Below, piece by piece: positions 35,883-45,979 of a DNA stretch of 64,000 bases. The stretch spans positions 11,972,001 through 12,036,000 of the forward strand of contig OX419762.1 in the NCBI GenBank assembly GCA_948567375.1. The letters are read 5' to 3'. Under the pieces are notes generated by a model, which was not told where the DNA came from, did not search any database, and worked only from the letters and a program-made list of their open reading frames with translations. Position 1 is the stretch's first letter. The number at the start of each line of letters is the position of its first letter. A program made the translations under genes and the position numbers. The stretch comes from Lunularia cruciata. Its lineage: Eukaryota; Streptophyta; Marchantiopsida; Lunulariales; Lunulariaceae.

Positions 35883-37129
35883 AAGATAACTAAAACTATA
35901 ATATGTCAAATTACATGAAGTTTAGGACAATGAAAAGAAGCATGAGCACATCAATATTAACAAATTATAATATATATTGGTCTTAAATGTTTATTTAAAC
36001 TTATAAATCCATAAAAAATTTAAATAAAAGAAATATATAGTTAATGAAAAATGTTGTTTGGAATTGTGAGTTCAAAACTACATTCCACTACATATAAGAT
36101 GTTGTTTTAAATGTGAGATTATACACCAAGGAGCAACGTTATCAAGAAGAAGATCTGATTATAAATATAATTCTTGCTTTCTTAGCACAGAATTTAGATT
36201 AAAAAATCAAATTATACTTATTTTTTAGATTATATCTTTCACCAAATATCTATTCTATTAGCTTTGAAATATTATTAATTAAATTATTTGAGATTAAATT
36301 TGGCTAGTTGGATATAGGTAAAATCCACTATTTTAACTAATATAATTTTGTATAAAAGCTATATTTATACAAATAAATATGCATAACTAACATATAGTAA
36401 CCTTTGTTATGTTTTGAAGTATCATTTAGTCTCTCCTTTCTAAATAATTCTCATATATACAGATTAGTATAGATCTTCTATAACTCTAAACTATGTTGAA
36501 AGGTTTACTTATCAAGTGTTTGCATATAAGTAAATATTCTAAATTCTTATAATAAGTTCTTTTGGATATGATCCTTTTTTCTATTGTTTTGTCTTTTTAT
36601 TGTTTTATTATTATTATTATCACTTCAAGTTATCAAAAATAATGACCTTATCATGTTAGTGAAAAGAAGTCACGTTACAAGATAAGAAAAGTACTTTGAT
36701 AGACAATTATTTGACTCTATTGGGTCTTAGCTCCATTTTACCTTCCCATCCTTTGTGTTTTCTATGCGATTGCACTTTTCTTGAGAAATATTATTCACTG
36801 TCTTTCTACTTGAAATTTATATACCATTAGATATACATGATATATAGGAGTGCACAATAAATCTTAGTCCTTATATAAAAATCTATATTATGTAATAAAA
36901 TTTTACTCCACACAAATCTTGAAAGAGCATAGATGTAAGCACCAAAGATTTTAAATAAAAAGCTCTAATATAGGCACTAATGTTAAGATTAGTGTAAAAC
37001 CATAAATATTTTTTAAAATCAACTTGAATATAGATATTGATTCAAAGAGACTAAAAATTTAATGATAAAGATATAAAATTTATAGAGCAATTTCACAATA
37101 TGACCCTTTTCCAAAAAATTTAATAGTCT
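35883..37129. other. AT-rich desert, no gene
   Basis: No reading frame of note and no clear repeat. Confidence 0.55.
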
Positions 37130-38780
37130 ACATGCTGTGAACAAAATTTACCCCTGCTATTTTGCCCGTGGACGCACATGCAAAATAGCAGGGGTAAATT
37201 TCATTCACTATTGCTATTTTGTCCGAGTGTTCACAAATACTGATAGCATTCACATATATACATATGAATGAGAGAACAAAAGCCATTCCAGGAACAGGTA
37301 GTCCACAATTTATAAAATGAAAATATTGATAAGTAATATGTACATGATTCACAATTCTAGAGTAGTGTTAAATCCCTAAGGTAGAATGCATCCAATGCAA
37401 CTTTCAACAAAGGTATAATTGGAAAAAATTGAGAATAGTAGATGGCCAACAGACTTGTAAAAAATGTTGGTAGAGAACATCTATGCAAATGACTACGAGA
37501 AATAGGAAATATCATGTAAGAGTCCGCCATTGAGCAGTACGTGAATGATAAAGACTAAGAACATGGGTTGGAGTTGGGTAGGAACATTATAGATGCAAGA
37601 GGTCAAACCAAGAATCAGTCAAAGAGCAAAGGAAAAATACTAGGGAGGGAATTAGCTAGGAAATGGAGGAGTGAAACAATACAAGAGTTATTGAATGGTA
37701 TGGCTATAGAAAAGGGATCAAAGTGTAACAGGGTAACGAGAGCAAAGCATAAGAGGAAACAATATAAAGTATATCACAACAAGTGCTATGGACGCTTGAG
37801 TCTTGAGACACTAAACAGCAAAGGGAAGTAGAAGGTGGCGACAATACCTCCACAAAAACATCTGCAACTTCATCAATGCCTCACATAGTGCCAAAATAGC
37901 TAAGAAATTGTCAGTTTCCCTAGTACCAAGATTTTGCTTGAAAAATCATGAGTTCCATGACAAACTTGGTTGCTTCCAACATGCCGCTCAAGGGAAGGGA
38001 AAAGCTATTACATATGAAGTTTAAAATCCAAACAAAGTGCAACAATAGTGATGAGTAGAATGAATATGCAATGCAAATAAATCAGCATCCAAAGGAAAAT
38101 ATGAAATTGTGAGCAAGAGAGAGTAAAGGACTTAAGACATACATCGTTGAAGCCTAAAAGGAAACAAATATTAGTATCAAAATCAAGTAAAAACTAGCAA
38201 AACTACTTGATGATGCAAATTAATGAAGAAGGTGATAAACTAACTACGTGGAATCACCAAAGAAACAATAGTTGAGTCAAAAGGCACAAGAAGGAGCAAG
38301 TCGTTTTACACCCAAAGGCACAATAGGGAGATATCTAAAGACATGGAGAAAGAGCAGGTCATCTATCACAAAAATGGGGCTCCCAGAGTAGAGTAGAGCA
38401 AACAACAACAAAAGGTGGAAAAAAAAATCCACGGAGGGGAAGGGGAACAAGAAGGGGCCAAAGGAAGACATCAACGCTGTACTGGAAGGGAAGGGACAAC
38501 TCAAATAGAAAAAGCAACAGAAAGAATAAAGAAGCAAGGAAAAGACAGAGAGGACTCAATGCATTAGAGGAAAGGGCAAAGGAAAGAGGCAAGATTTGCC
38601 TCATCATGAAGTGATGGACAAGGTGTGTCTATAAGCAAACCATCGAATACCACATGGCAAAAAACCTAAACCCATATATGAATGAATATAATGGTAGAAT
38701 ATATATATATATATATAAAGTCAACTAGAACTCAATCAACAATATGGTATACAACCCTATAGGAAAAACTACTAGTGTGC
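37130..38780 (-). repeat. Left direct repeat (~1.65 kb) flanking a reverse-transcriptase relic
   Basis: This segment is matched in the same orientation by 42,600-44,372, at an offset of about 5.40-5.45 kb. Shared landmarks, in order, are ATATGTACAT, CTAGAGTAGTGTTAA, AGTAGAATGCATCCAATG, AACAGCAAAGGGAAG, AAGTCGTTTTACACCCAAAG, GGGCAAAGGAAAGAGGCAAG, and the end GGAAAAACTACT. By eye identity is around 80-90 percent with many small indels, so the copies are old. The plus strand is strongly purine-rich. Strand is given as minus because the coding part between the repeats reads that way. Confidence 0.8.
37137..37208. repeat. 29-bp inverted repeat (tight hairpin) inside the left direct repeat
   Basis: Arms 37,137-37,165 and 37,180-37,208 pair with two mismatches. 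The inner 22 bp (AAATTTACCCCTGCTATTTT followed by GC) are perfect, with a 14-nt loop. The right direct repeat has only one weakly matching arm (CCCTGCCATTTTGG near 42,620), so the foldback arose in, or was lost from, one copy. Confidence 0.85.
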
Positions 38781-38897
38781 TCAAATGGTAGCTCCCCACC
38801 AAGCAAAAAGAATGGATCTTCTTAAATCTCTATAGATACTAAGCACATGATAACCATGGATATCTATTTCCATTTTTAAGATAGAGCAAATTTTTTT

Positions 38898-41197
38898 CTA
38901 GATCATGTGAAGAGTGTAATTTTTGGGGACAAAGCTATTTATTAGTTTCCTACAAGCCGAAAGGTATGAATTTTTGGAATTACATATCCTTCTATATTTA
39001 ACACAATCCAATTTTATAATCCTTAATTTACATTTAGGAGAAATGTTGGAATGAACATGATGGAGCAAGATTGTCTTGATGTGAGCAAAGTGAAGCAACT
39101 CTTTCTTATCATAGATAAAAACCAAGATATTCAAGTTGTCTTGGGTAATACGACAGTCCAGATAATCATAGTGAGTGCCAAATGAGTTCAAATTAGCTCA
39201 CAAGAAAGTCTGGGATATGTCACTCCTCCTCTAGTAGCATCATCCTTATACATGAAATATATGGAATGATCAAGTCCCGAGCCTACCACAAGAAGATCAT
39301 CAACATATCTTTGAACTTAGGAGAGGCTGCGCAACATGGCAACATAGGTGAAGAGGTATGGATTAGTCACAAAGATAGCACAAGGTGTCCCCATAGGAAT
39401 ACCAATCTCTTGACGTAAGAGCTTATTCCTGAAAGTGATGTATAGGTTATCAAAAAGGAACAACATCGAATAGATGAGAAATTCCTTATCAACAGCCATG
39501 AATTCGAGGTGTTTTGCTGATTGAGAGATATTGTTTCTTTAAGCCATCTATATTTGAAGTCAAGTGTAGAGGTCTTGATAAGAAACACAATTTCCCTATT
39601 TAGAGTGAACCTATAATGGAAAATAGATCTGATGAGAGCAGACAACCTTGTTTTGAGATCCTTTTGTATAAAGGGTGGTGAAATCAAGACTTTGAAAAAT
39701 AAATTTTCCAAGGTGGAAGGAGTCTACTACAACCAAAGTTTAGGGGAGAAGAGGATCTTGTCTTGCATAATATTTACACCTTCTCAAGTAAAATAGGAAC
39801 TCTAAAAGAGTCATCCAAGATCTAGCTAGAGTTTATCATCAACCCACATGTAAGAATTCATTCCTCTAGAGGTCATTTGCAAAAGGTAGCAATGCTTTGA
39901 AGAAGGAGCTTAGTCAACAAGCAAGTTCAGATAAGGAAGTAGAGTATCTTCTAGCAATGAGCCTAGGAACAATGGGAGACTTATGGAATTTCCAAGCACA
40001 ACAGAAGTATGTGAGTTTCTCGGAATCCTTTGAAGTGCAAAATCCTTGAGAGGTATTGAAACTATGGCGAGAAAGTAAGAGTTGGTTTTGAGGATTCGGT
40101 GAGTGTTTATAGGTAGCTGAAGGAGAATGAATCTCATTGAGTATATTTTGAATGTAAAATTGTCCACAAACAAATATCAAATTGTTAGGCCAATTGTCCA
40201 TATAAGTAATAATGAAATGGGATTTGAAATGAGCAAGAAATTTTCTATCATGAGGGAAAGGAAAATCAGATCTACAGAAATGAAATCATCTGGAATTGAG
40301 AGAGATTAAGTAAATGTTTAACTTTTTGTAGAAGGGTGACTTTCTATTGCTCCAAAATATCTTTGGTGCTTAATATAACTTCATAATAAGGAGCAAAGTT
40401 GCAAATGCAAGTTTGAATAGCAATGAAAATAGAGGGGGGAGAGGTGGGAAAAATACAAAACTTGGTTCCTTTGGAGAAGAGAAGTAATATGTTGGAGGAA
40501 GGTAAATTTTGAAGCAAAGCTATAATGATATGTTAGTGTGCAAGGTAATTGAAACATGGATGGTGAAGACAACTGCATGGAGAAGGAGGAGAAGAAATTT
40601 TTGATAACTTCCGTGATAGTGAGGCAAAGTTAAAGTGTAAATGGACTAGGTGTTTCCCCATATTTAAAAGCAAAAATGGGTGTTGTAAATGGAGTACCTA
40701 GAGGTAAAGCTTGTAAAACTTCTTGGTTCCTCCACAAAGATTGTAAGCAAACTTTATCTATCTCCTTATAGGTAAAAGGGAAAATAATGAGGGTGGGACA
40801 AATGTATGGAGTATATCTGCAATTTGAGAGGTATGGAGAGAAGAAGAGCAAAAGGTGATTAAGGATCCTCGACAGAAGACAAAGAAGGTGTCATAAAAGA
40901 GAGGAAAAGGGTGTTTTCTCTCAAATAACTCCAAAGGTGGATATGAGATGCTCTTCCACAAACATTGTACCCTTGAGGAGCCCAACAGTTGAGGAGATGG
41001 ATCCAAAAGTGCTCCTCCTTGTTGGCAAAATCTCTAAAATGAGTACATGGAGGTACCTTGATCATAGGGAACAGTCGGAAGCCGTGGAACCCAAATTTGG
41101 CAGTTGGTGCCATCAAGGGAGTTAAAGTTAAAGGCAAAAGAGCAAAGAACTGAGAGACTTCCCAAGTAGCAATGTTGTTGGAATCTTCAAAGAGCAT
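38898..41197 (-). pseudogene. Broken reverse transcriptase, most like a Penelope-like element
   Basis: Reading the minus strand from 41,197 down, EEHFWIHLLNCWAPQGYN (about 40,964-41,017) resembles the end of a GIY-YIG endonuclease domain of this element class. WKFHKSPIVPRLIA (about 39,950-39,995) fits the P-K-I-H-K-x-P...R-P-I motif that opens Penelope-type reverse transcriptases. GIPMGTPCA (39,377-39,403) and QRYVDDLL (active site YVDD, 39,296-39,307) follow. LDCRITQDNLNILVFIYDKK then sits in the last frame (38,898-39,191). Stops and frameshifts separate the blocks, so the copy is dead. Retroviral-like LTR elements do not use these motifs. The endonuclease-like motif lies upstream of the reverse transcriptase, as in the Naiad/Chlamys branch with swapped domains, although a tandem insertion of a standard element could give the same picture. 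Confidence 0.6.
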
Positions 41198-42599
41198 AAC
41201 CCACTATTTGGCCCATAGAGCATTTGCCATTATGTAAGAAATAAATGACATAGATAACTCAAAAGTCATCTAAGGGATGAAGAAATAAAAATTGCCCTAT
41301 ATGGCAAAATCTCAAAGCCCTGAATTGCTACAAAATGGGATCAAGGTCTATAGAAAAATGAATGGTGAGCAAATGTTCTAATTGTGAACTAATCAATTCT
41401 ACCCAGAGGGAAAGGGAAAGTCTAAGTAAGGTTAAGTATAGAGATGGATCTGAAAGAGATATTTCCACGTACAAAGGTTCCCAATTTGTGGTGCAAGAAA
41501 AAGAGTGACAAGTAAGGAGAGGTAAGGTGCAAGAAAAAGAGTGATAAGTAAAACTATATTTAACGCCAAACATCAAACATGGGTGGAAAGGTGAGTCATC
41601 ATGGAACAATAAGGTTGACATGGACATGGACGGAGGCAAGTTAGCAAGGAATAGTAAATTTAATGTGGATGTGGACAGAGGTGAGTCAGCATGGAACAAA
41701 ACAAGAAACAAGGATGAAATTGATGATAAGAATATGAAGTAATTGAACAAGGATGAAATTGATTATAGGAATAAGAAGGGATTGACCCAAGAAGGAAAAT
41801 GTGGAGGTTATCAAGGTGAGAAAATGGAGAGTCAATATGAGAATGGGACTAAAAGAAGGCCAAGACTCAAATGAGGTTTGAGGAGGATAGAACCAAAGAC
41901 CAGCTGATGTGGAGGTTATTAAGGTGAGTAAATGTAGAGTTAATGTGAGAATCAAATCTAGAGGGCAAAACCAAAAGAGTGCAAATGTAGTTTGAGGAGG
42001 ATAGAATTATAGAGCATGAATAGTAAGAGGCAGAGGTGGCAATAACAATGGAGCAAGGCTCAAGTGACTGAAAGTGCTGATGAGAAGAGGCAAAGGTGGC
42101 ATTGAACAGGGGATATGGAGCATGGAGCAAGGCTCGAGGGCCTGACAACGAGTGCCACAATTAAGAGTGACAAAGAGAGATCTGGAAAAGAATTGGAGAA
42201 GTACACCACGGAATAGAAGAAGTAGCAAAAGGCAGGTCAAAGCATAGATCACATGAGGCTTGTAAGACTGTCACAAAACCAAGTGAATGAGACAACAAGA
42301 AATCCACCAAAGAACAATGAAATGGGCATGCTCTCTAACACAAGAATCAGCTAAATCACCTAAAATGTGAATCATCCAAACCACATACAATGAGATAGAA
42401 ACTATCAAGTAAGGAGCTAAAGACAAATGCAATTGTGAGAACTCAAAATCATTCATGTAACTAGAGAATGTGCATATCAACCAAGAACATGAATTGATGA
42501 TGAATGAACCAAAGCTTACATATCCTAATCCAACTATTGTATTGGGGCCTGAATGATGTACAAAGAAGTAGAAGAATATATTTCAAAGAATATATAAAA
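41198..42599. repeat. Purine-rich internal region with short tandem duplications
   Basis: Between the reverse-transcriptase relic and the right direct repeat the plus strand is rich in A and G. A ~108-bp dimer starts at 41,801 and 41,909 (both GTGGAGGTTAT-AAGGTGAG, each followed later by TTTGAGGAGGATAGAA). GGAGCAAGGCTC recurs at 42,050 and 42,123. Minus-strand frames here are long only because of the composition. Confidence 0.55.
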
Positions 42600-44372
42600 C
42601 AAAGATGCAGCTGAACATGAACCCTGCCATTTTGGTTGCATAGTGCCATCATGATATATATAGGTATGAGAGTAGAAGCCATCTTGGGAAAGTGTTATCC
42701 AAAACTCATGGAATGCAAATGATAGATAAGCAATATGTACATATTCACAATGCTAGAGTAGTGTTAATCCTTAAAGTAGAATGCATCCAATGTAACTTGT
42801 AGCTAAGGCATAATTGAAACAAATTGAGAATAATAGGTGGCTAATTGACTAGTAAAAAATGTGAAGTTGAGAGCATCAATGCAAACAATTGCAAGAAATA
42901 GGAAATGTTATGTAAGAGCCTGCCAATAAGCAATGTGTGAATGATAATGATTAAGAACATGGGATGGAATTAGGTAGGAACAATGTAGACACGAGAGGTT
43001 GAACCAGGAATCAATCAAAGAGCAAGGAAAAAATACTAGGGAGTGAATTAGCTAGGGAATGAAGGAGTAGAACAATACAAGAGTTATCGGATGGTGTGGC
43101 TGTAGAAAAGGGATCAAAGTGTAACAAAGTAATGAGAGCAAAGCGTAAGAGGACATGATATAAAGTAATCATAACAAGCGCTATGAATCTGGAGTAACTA
43201 TGAGTAGCGCTATGAGTATGGATGCTTGAGCTTTTAGACACTAAACAGCAAAGGGAAGGAGAAGGTGGCCATAGAAACCTCCACAAAAACACCTATGACT
43301 TCATCGATGCCTCATGCAGTGCCAAAGTAGCTGAGCAATTGTTAGTATCCCTTGTACTAAGTTTTTGCTTAAAAACTCATGAGTGCCAAGGCAAATTGGC
43401 ATTGTGCTTCCAACCCTGCCGCTCATGGTAAAGGAAAAGCTATAACGTATGAAGCTTAAAATCCAAACAAAGTGCAACAAAATTAATAAGTAGAATGATT
43501 GTGCAATGCAAATAAATCAACATCCAAAAGATAAATATGAAAGCGCGAGCAAGAGAAAGTAAATAACTCAAGACATACCTAGTTAAAGCCTGAAAGTAAA
43601 CAAATATTAGTATCAAAATCAAGTAAAAACTAGCAAACCTATTTGATGATATAAATTAATAAAGAAGGTGGTAAACTAACTACGTGAGATCACCGACGAA
43701 ACAGTAAGGAGTTGAGTCAGAAGGCACGGAAAGGAGCAAGTCGTTTTACACCCAAAGGTACAGTAGGGAGCGAATCCAAAGACATAAGGAAAGAGCAGGT
43801 CATCTACCACAGAAATGGAGTCGACCACTCCTAGAGTAAATTAGAGCGAGCAGCAACGAAAGGTGGAACAAAAAATTAATCCAAAGAGGAGGAAGGGGAA
43901 CAAGAAGGGGCAGAGGGGGACATCAACGCCACACAGGAAGGGACTGGACAACTCAAATAAGAACAGCAAAGGAAGGAACAGAGAAGCAAGGAAAAGCCTA
44001 AAAGTACTTAGTGCATCATGGGAAAGGGCAAAGGAAAGAGGCAAGATCTGCCTTGGATGAAGTGATGGATAAGGTAGGCCCCGTGTCCATAAGCAAACCA
44101 TGGAATACCACATGGCAGAAAACTCAAAACCTTTATGTGAATGAATATAGGCCCCGTGTCCATAAGCAAACCATGGAATACCATGGCAGAAAACTCAAAA
44201 CCTTTATGTGAATGAATATAGGCCCCGTGTCCATAAGCAAACCATGGAATACCACACGGCAGAAAACCCAAAACCTTTATGTGAATGAATATAGTGGTAC
44301 ACTATATATATATTCAGAAATCAAGTAGAACTCTGATCAACAATATACAAGTCTACAGGAAAAAACTACTAT
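42600..44372 (-). repeat. Right direct repeat (~1.77 kb)
   Basis: This is the partner of 37,130-38,780, with the same landmark order and the same end (GGAAAAAACTACT at about 44,359-44,371). It is slightly longer because a 73-bp segment near its right end is present three times instead of once. If the element reads on the minus strand, this is its 5' copy. Confidence 0.8.
44075..44291. repeat. Three tandem copies of a ~73-bp unit
   Basis: Units start at 44,075, 44,148 and 44,219, each TAGGCCCCGTGTCCATAAGC and running to CTTTATGTGAATGAATA. The middle unit lacks 2 bp. The matching place in the left direct repeat (about 38,613-38,692) has a single diverged unit, so the expansion happened after the two copies separated. 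The minus-strand frame at 44,008-44,271 with repeated GIPWFAYGHGAY is a by-product. Confidence 0.92.
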
Positions 44373-45432
44373 ATAGTGAGCAAACATGGAACAATTCGCC
44401 GGCATACCCCATCCGATCCCATAAACTTAGTGTTTATTACTCTTCCTCATTAGCTCTTAGTCGTTTCATAGAATATCTGAAGCCAATTGCTATAGTTGAC
44501 CATCTCAAGTTAATACGATGACCGTTTGAATTTTCAAATCCTTTAACTTTGGTTAACAGGTATTTCCTGGATCACACAGAAAATAATGATTACGATCAAT
44601 TCCATGAGAAAGTTCGTTTGGAATGGTAGAGGTGTACAAAAATCATATGAAACTTTTGTTGTCATAGAGGCAGGCGTACATGATGTCCCGTTTGAGTTAT
44701 CTTTCTTTTTGAGCTACTCCTTCCCCGGAGGATTCCCTTTCGTGTGCGACTCTTCCGGCAGTATAAATACGGTCATACGGTGAAATAAACGTAAACAGGA
44801 TCATATTGTGAAATACCGACCTAACTTTCTGTGAAATTGTTCTAATTTATAAGATAAAGAAATAAAAATATATGCTCGTGTTACTAACCTCATCCACTTG
44901 TTTTATTTTTAAGATCATTTTAATACTTATGAGATTAAATGTAACTTTATCACCTAAGTTAGTTCATATGATATATACCTTTGATCATAATAGAGATTTG
45001 AATAAATCTACCATAAAACCAAAATATTTATTGTTTCCAAAGGATTTGTGTGGGTAAATTCATAAGAAAATTGACCCCATTCGTTCCATGGGCACCGAAG
45101 TAGTGCGTGATAAATGCGTAATGGTATCCGGAATTTCTATATTCGTGGGACATTAGCTGGTTTTCGAAAACAAAGCTCTTTACCGGAAACCACGTATGGA
45201 AACCGGGAATATGCCGGAACGTCTTTTCCGTACACAGTTGCCGGATTTCTTCAAACACTGGACTCCTGTTCTCTGGTTCTGCAAGGGCTCTCTCTCTGTC
45301 TGTCGAGGAACATTTCATCATTCACCATAGAATGTATTGATCGTGGATCCGAAGCAGAAAAAGTGAGCAGATCGTGCCGAAAGGGTTAGAATTGAAATTG
45401 AAGTTTTGGTGGTGGGAGAAAAAGGCGGAGAT
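44373..45432. other. Gene-poor flank and probable bL36m promoter
   Basis: No recognised gene. 44,800-45,050 is AT-rich. From 45,060 the composition is balanced and TCTCTCTCTGTC lies at 45,289-45,300, reminiscent of CT-rich plant 5' leaders. Confidence 0.4.
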
Positions 45433-45585
45433 ATGAAGGTCAGGGCAGCAGTTCGCCGGCTCTGCGAGTATTGCAGAGTGGTGAGGCGACGCAACAGGGT
45501 TTTCATCCTGTGCACTGCGAATCCTAAGCACAAGCAGCGTCAAGGATTTTCAGATCTGGCGTTTGGTGACTCCATTACACAGTGA
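45433..45585 (+). CDS. Ribosomal protein bL36, mitochondrial type
   Basis: The frame encodes 50 residues starting [20 protein letters not shown] and passing through [13 protein letters not shown]. It has the complete bL36 pattern: K-V-R-x-S/A-V, the zinc-binding C-x-x-C (CEYC), a third cysteine, and the C-terminal histidine in N-P-K-H-K-Q-R-Q-G. bL36 is a small zinc-binding protein of bacterial-type large ribosomal subunits. The extra tail after RQGF ([11 protein letters not shown]) is typical of the nuclear-encoded mitochondrial form in plants rather than the chloroplast-encoded one. The reading frame stops at TGA in CACAGTGAGTATT, but the same bases form a good splice donor (ACA then GTGAGT). 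If spliced, the frame continues in a candidate second exon at 45,896-45,979. Start chosen at the ATG that begins the conserved MKVR. Confidence 0.88.
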   Translation: MKVRAAVRRLCEYCRVVRRRNRVFILCTANPKHKQRQGFSDLAFGDSITQ

Positions 45586-45895
45586 GTATTATTTCTTCTC
45601 ACTGTCAGTGTCTTATCAATCCTTGCTGGTGAATCAAATTTCTCTCTGCTGTCTTAGTGCTGAAAAAGGCTACCCTATCTTTATGCATTTTGTACAGAAT
45701 TATGCAAAAAATTATGATTTTCTTGAACAGATTTCTACATTGTTTTTCTGCTAGGGAAATCATCCAAAATTCCGTGTTTTTCTTCACACCCTAATTGTTG
45801 CTCTGTGAACTTATAGCTGCCCAGGTTCATGAAACGTTGTTTACATTGATCAAAGCAATAATTGTGTGAATTTTTGTTTCTCCTTATGTGTGTAG

Positions 45896-45979
45896 GTTGG
45901 AATCCACGACTGTACTCACAGACGTTTCATCGAGATTGAACTTGCCGATGCGCACCAACGGACTATCGCCATTGAGCTG
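45896..45979 (+). CDS. Candidate second exon of the bL36m gene
   Basis: A pyrimidine-rich tract ending GTGTGTAG precedes position 45,896, and GAGCTG then GTAAGT closes the segment at 45,979. Joined to the first exon after ACA it stays in frame for 28 codons, including HDCTHRRFIEIELADAHQ. The peptide is not part of known bL36 cores, and angiosperm versions have unrelated C-terminal extensions. It could equally be a spliced 3' untranslated exon. A third exon would be needed because the next donor is again strong. Confidence 0.4.

Noticed and set aside
31600-37100. Organelle DNA insertion as cause of the extreme AT content
   Set aside because: No organelle gene or rRNA/tRNA sequence is recognisable; decayed retroelement sequence explains it better.
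44008-44271. Minus-strand frame with three GIPWFAYGHGAY repeats
   Set aside because: Entirely explained by the 73-bp tandem repeat.
37130-44372. LTR retrotransposon explanation for the direct repeats
   Set aside because: The enzyme motifs between them (KFHKSP, GIPMGTPCA) are not those of LTR elements, and the repeat ends are not TG...CA.
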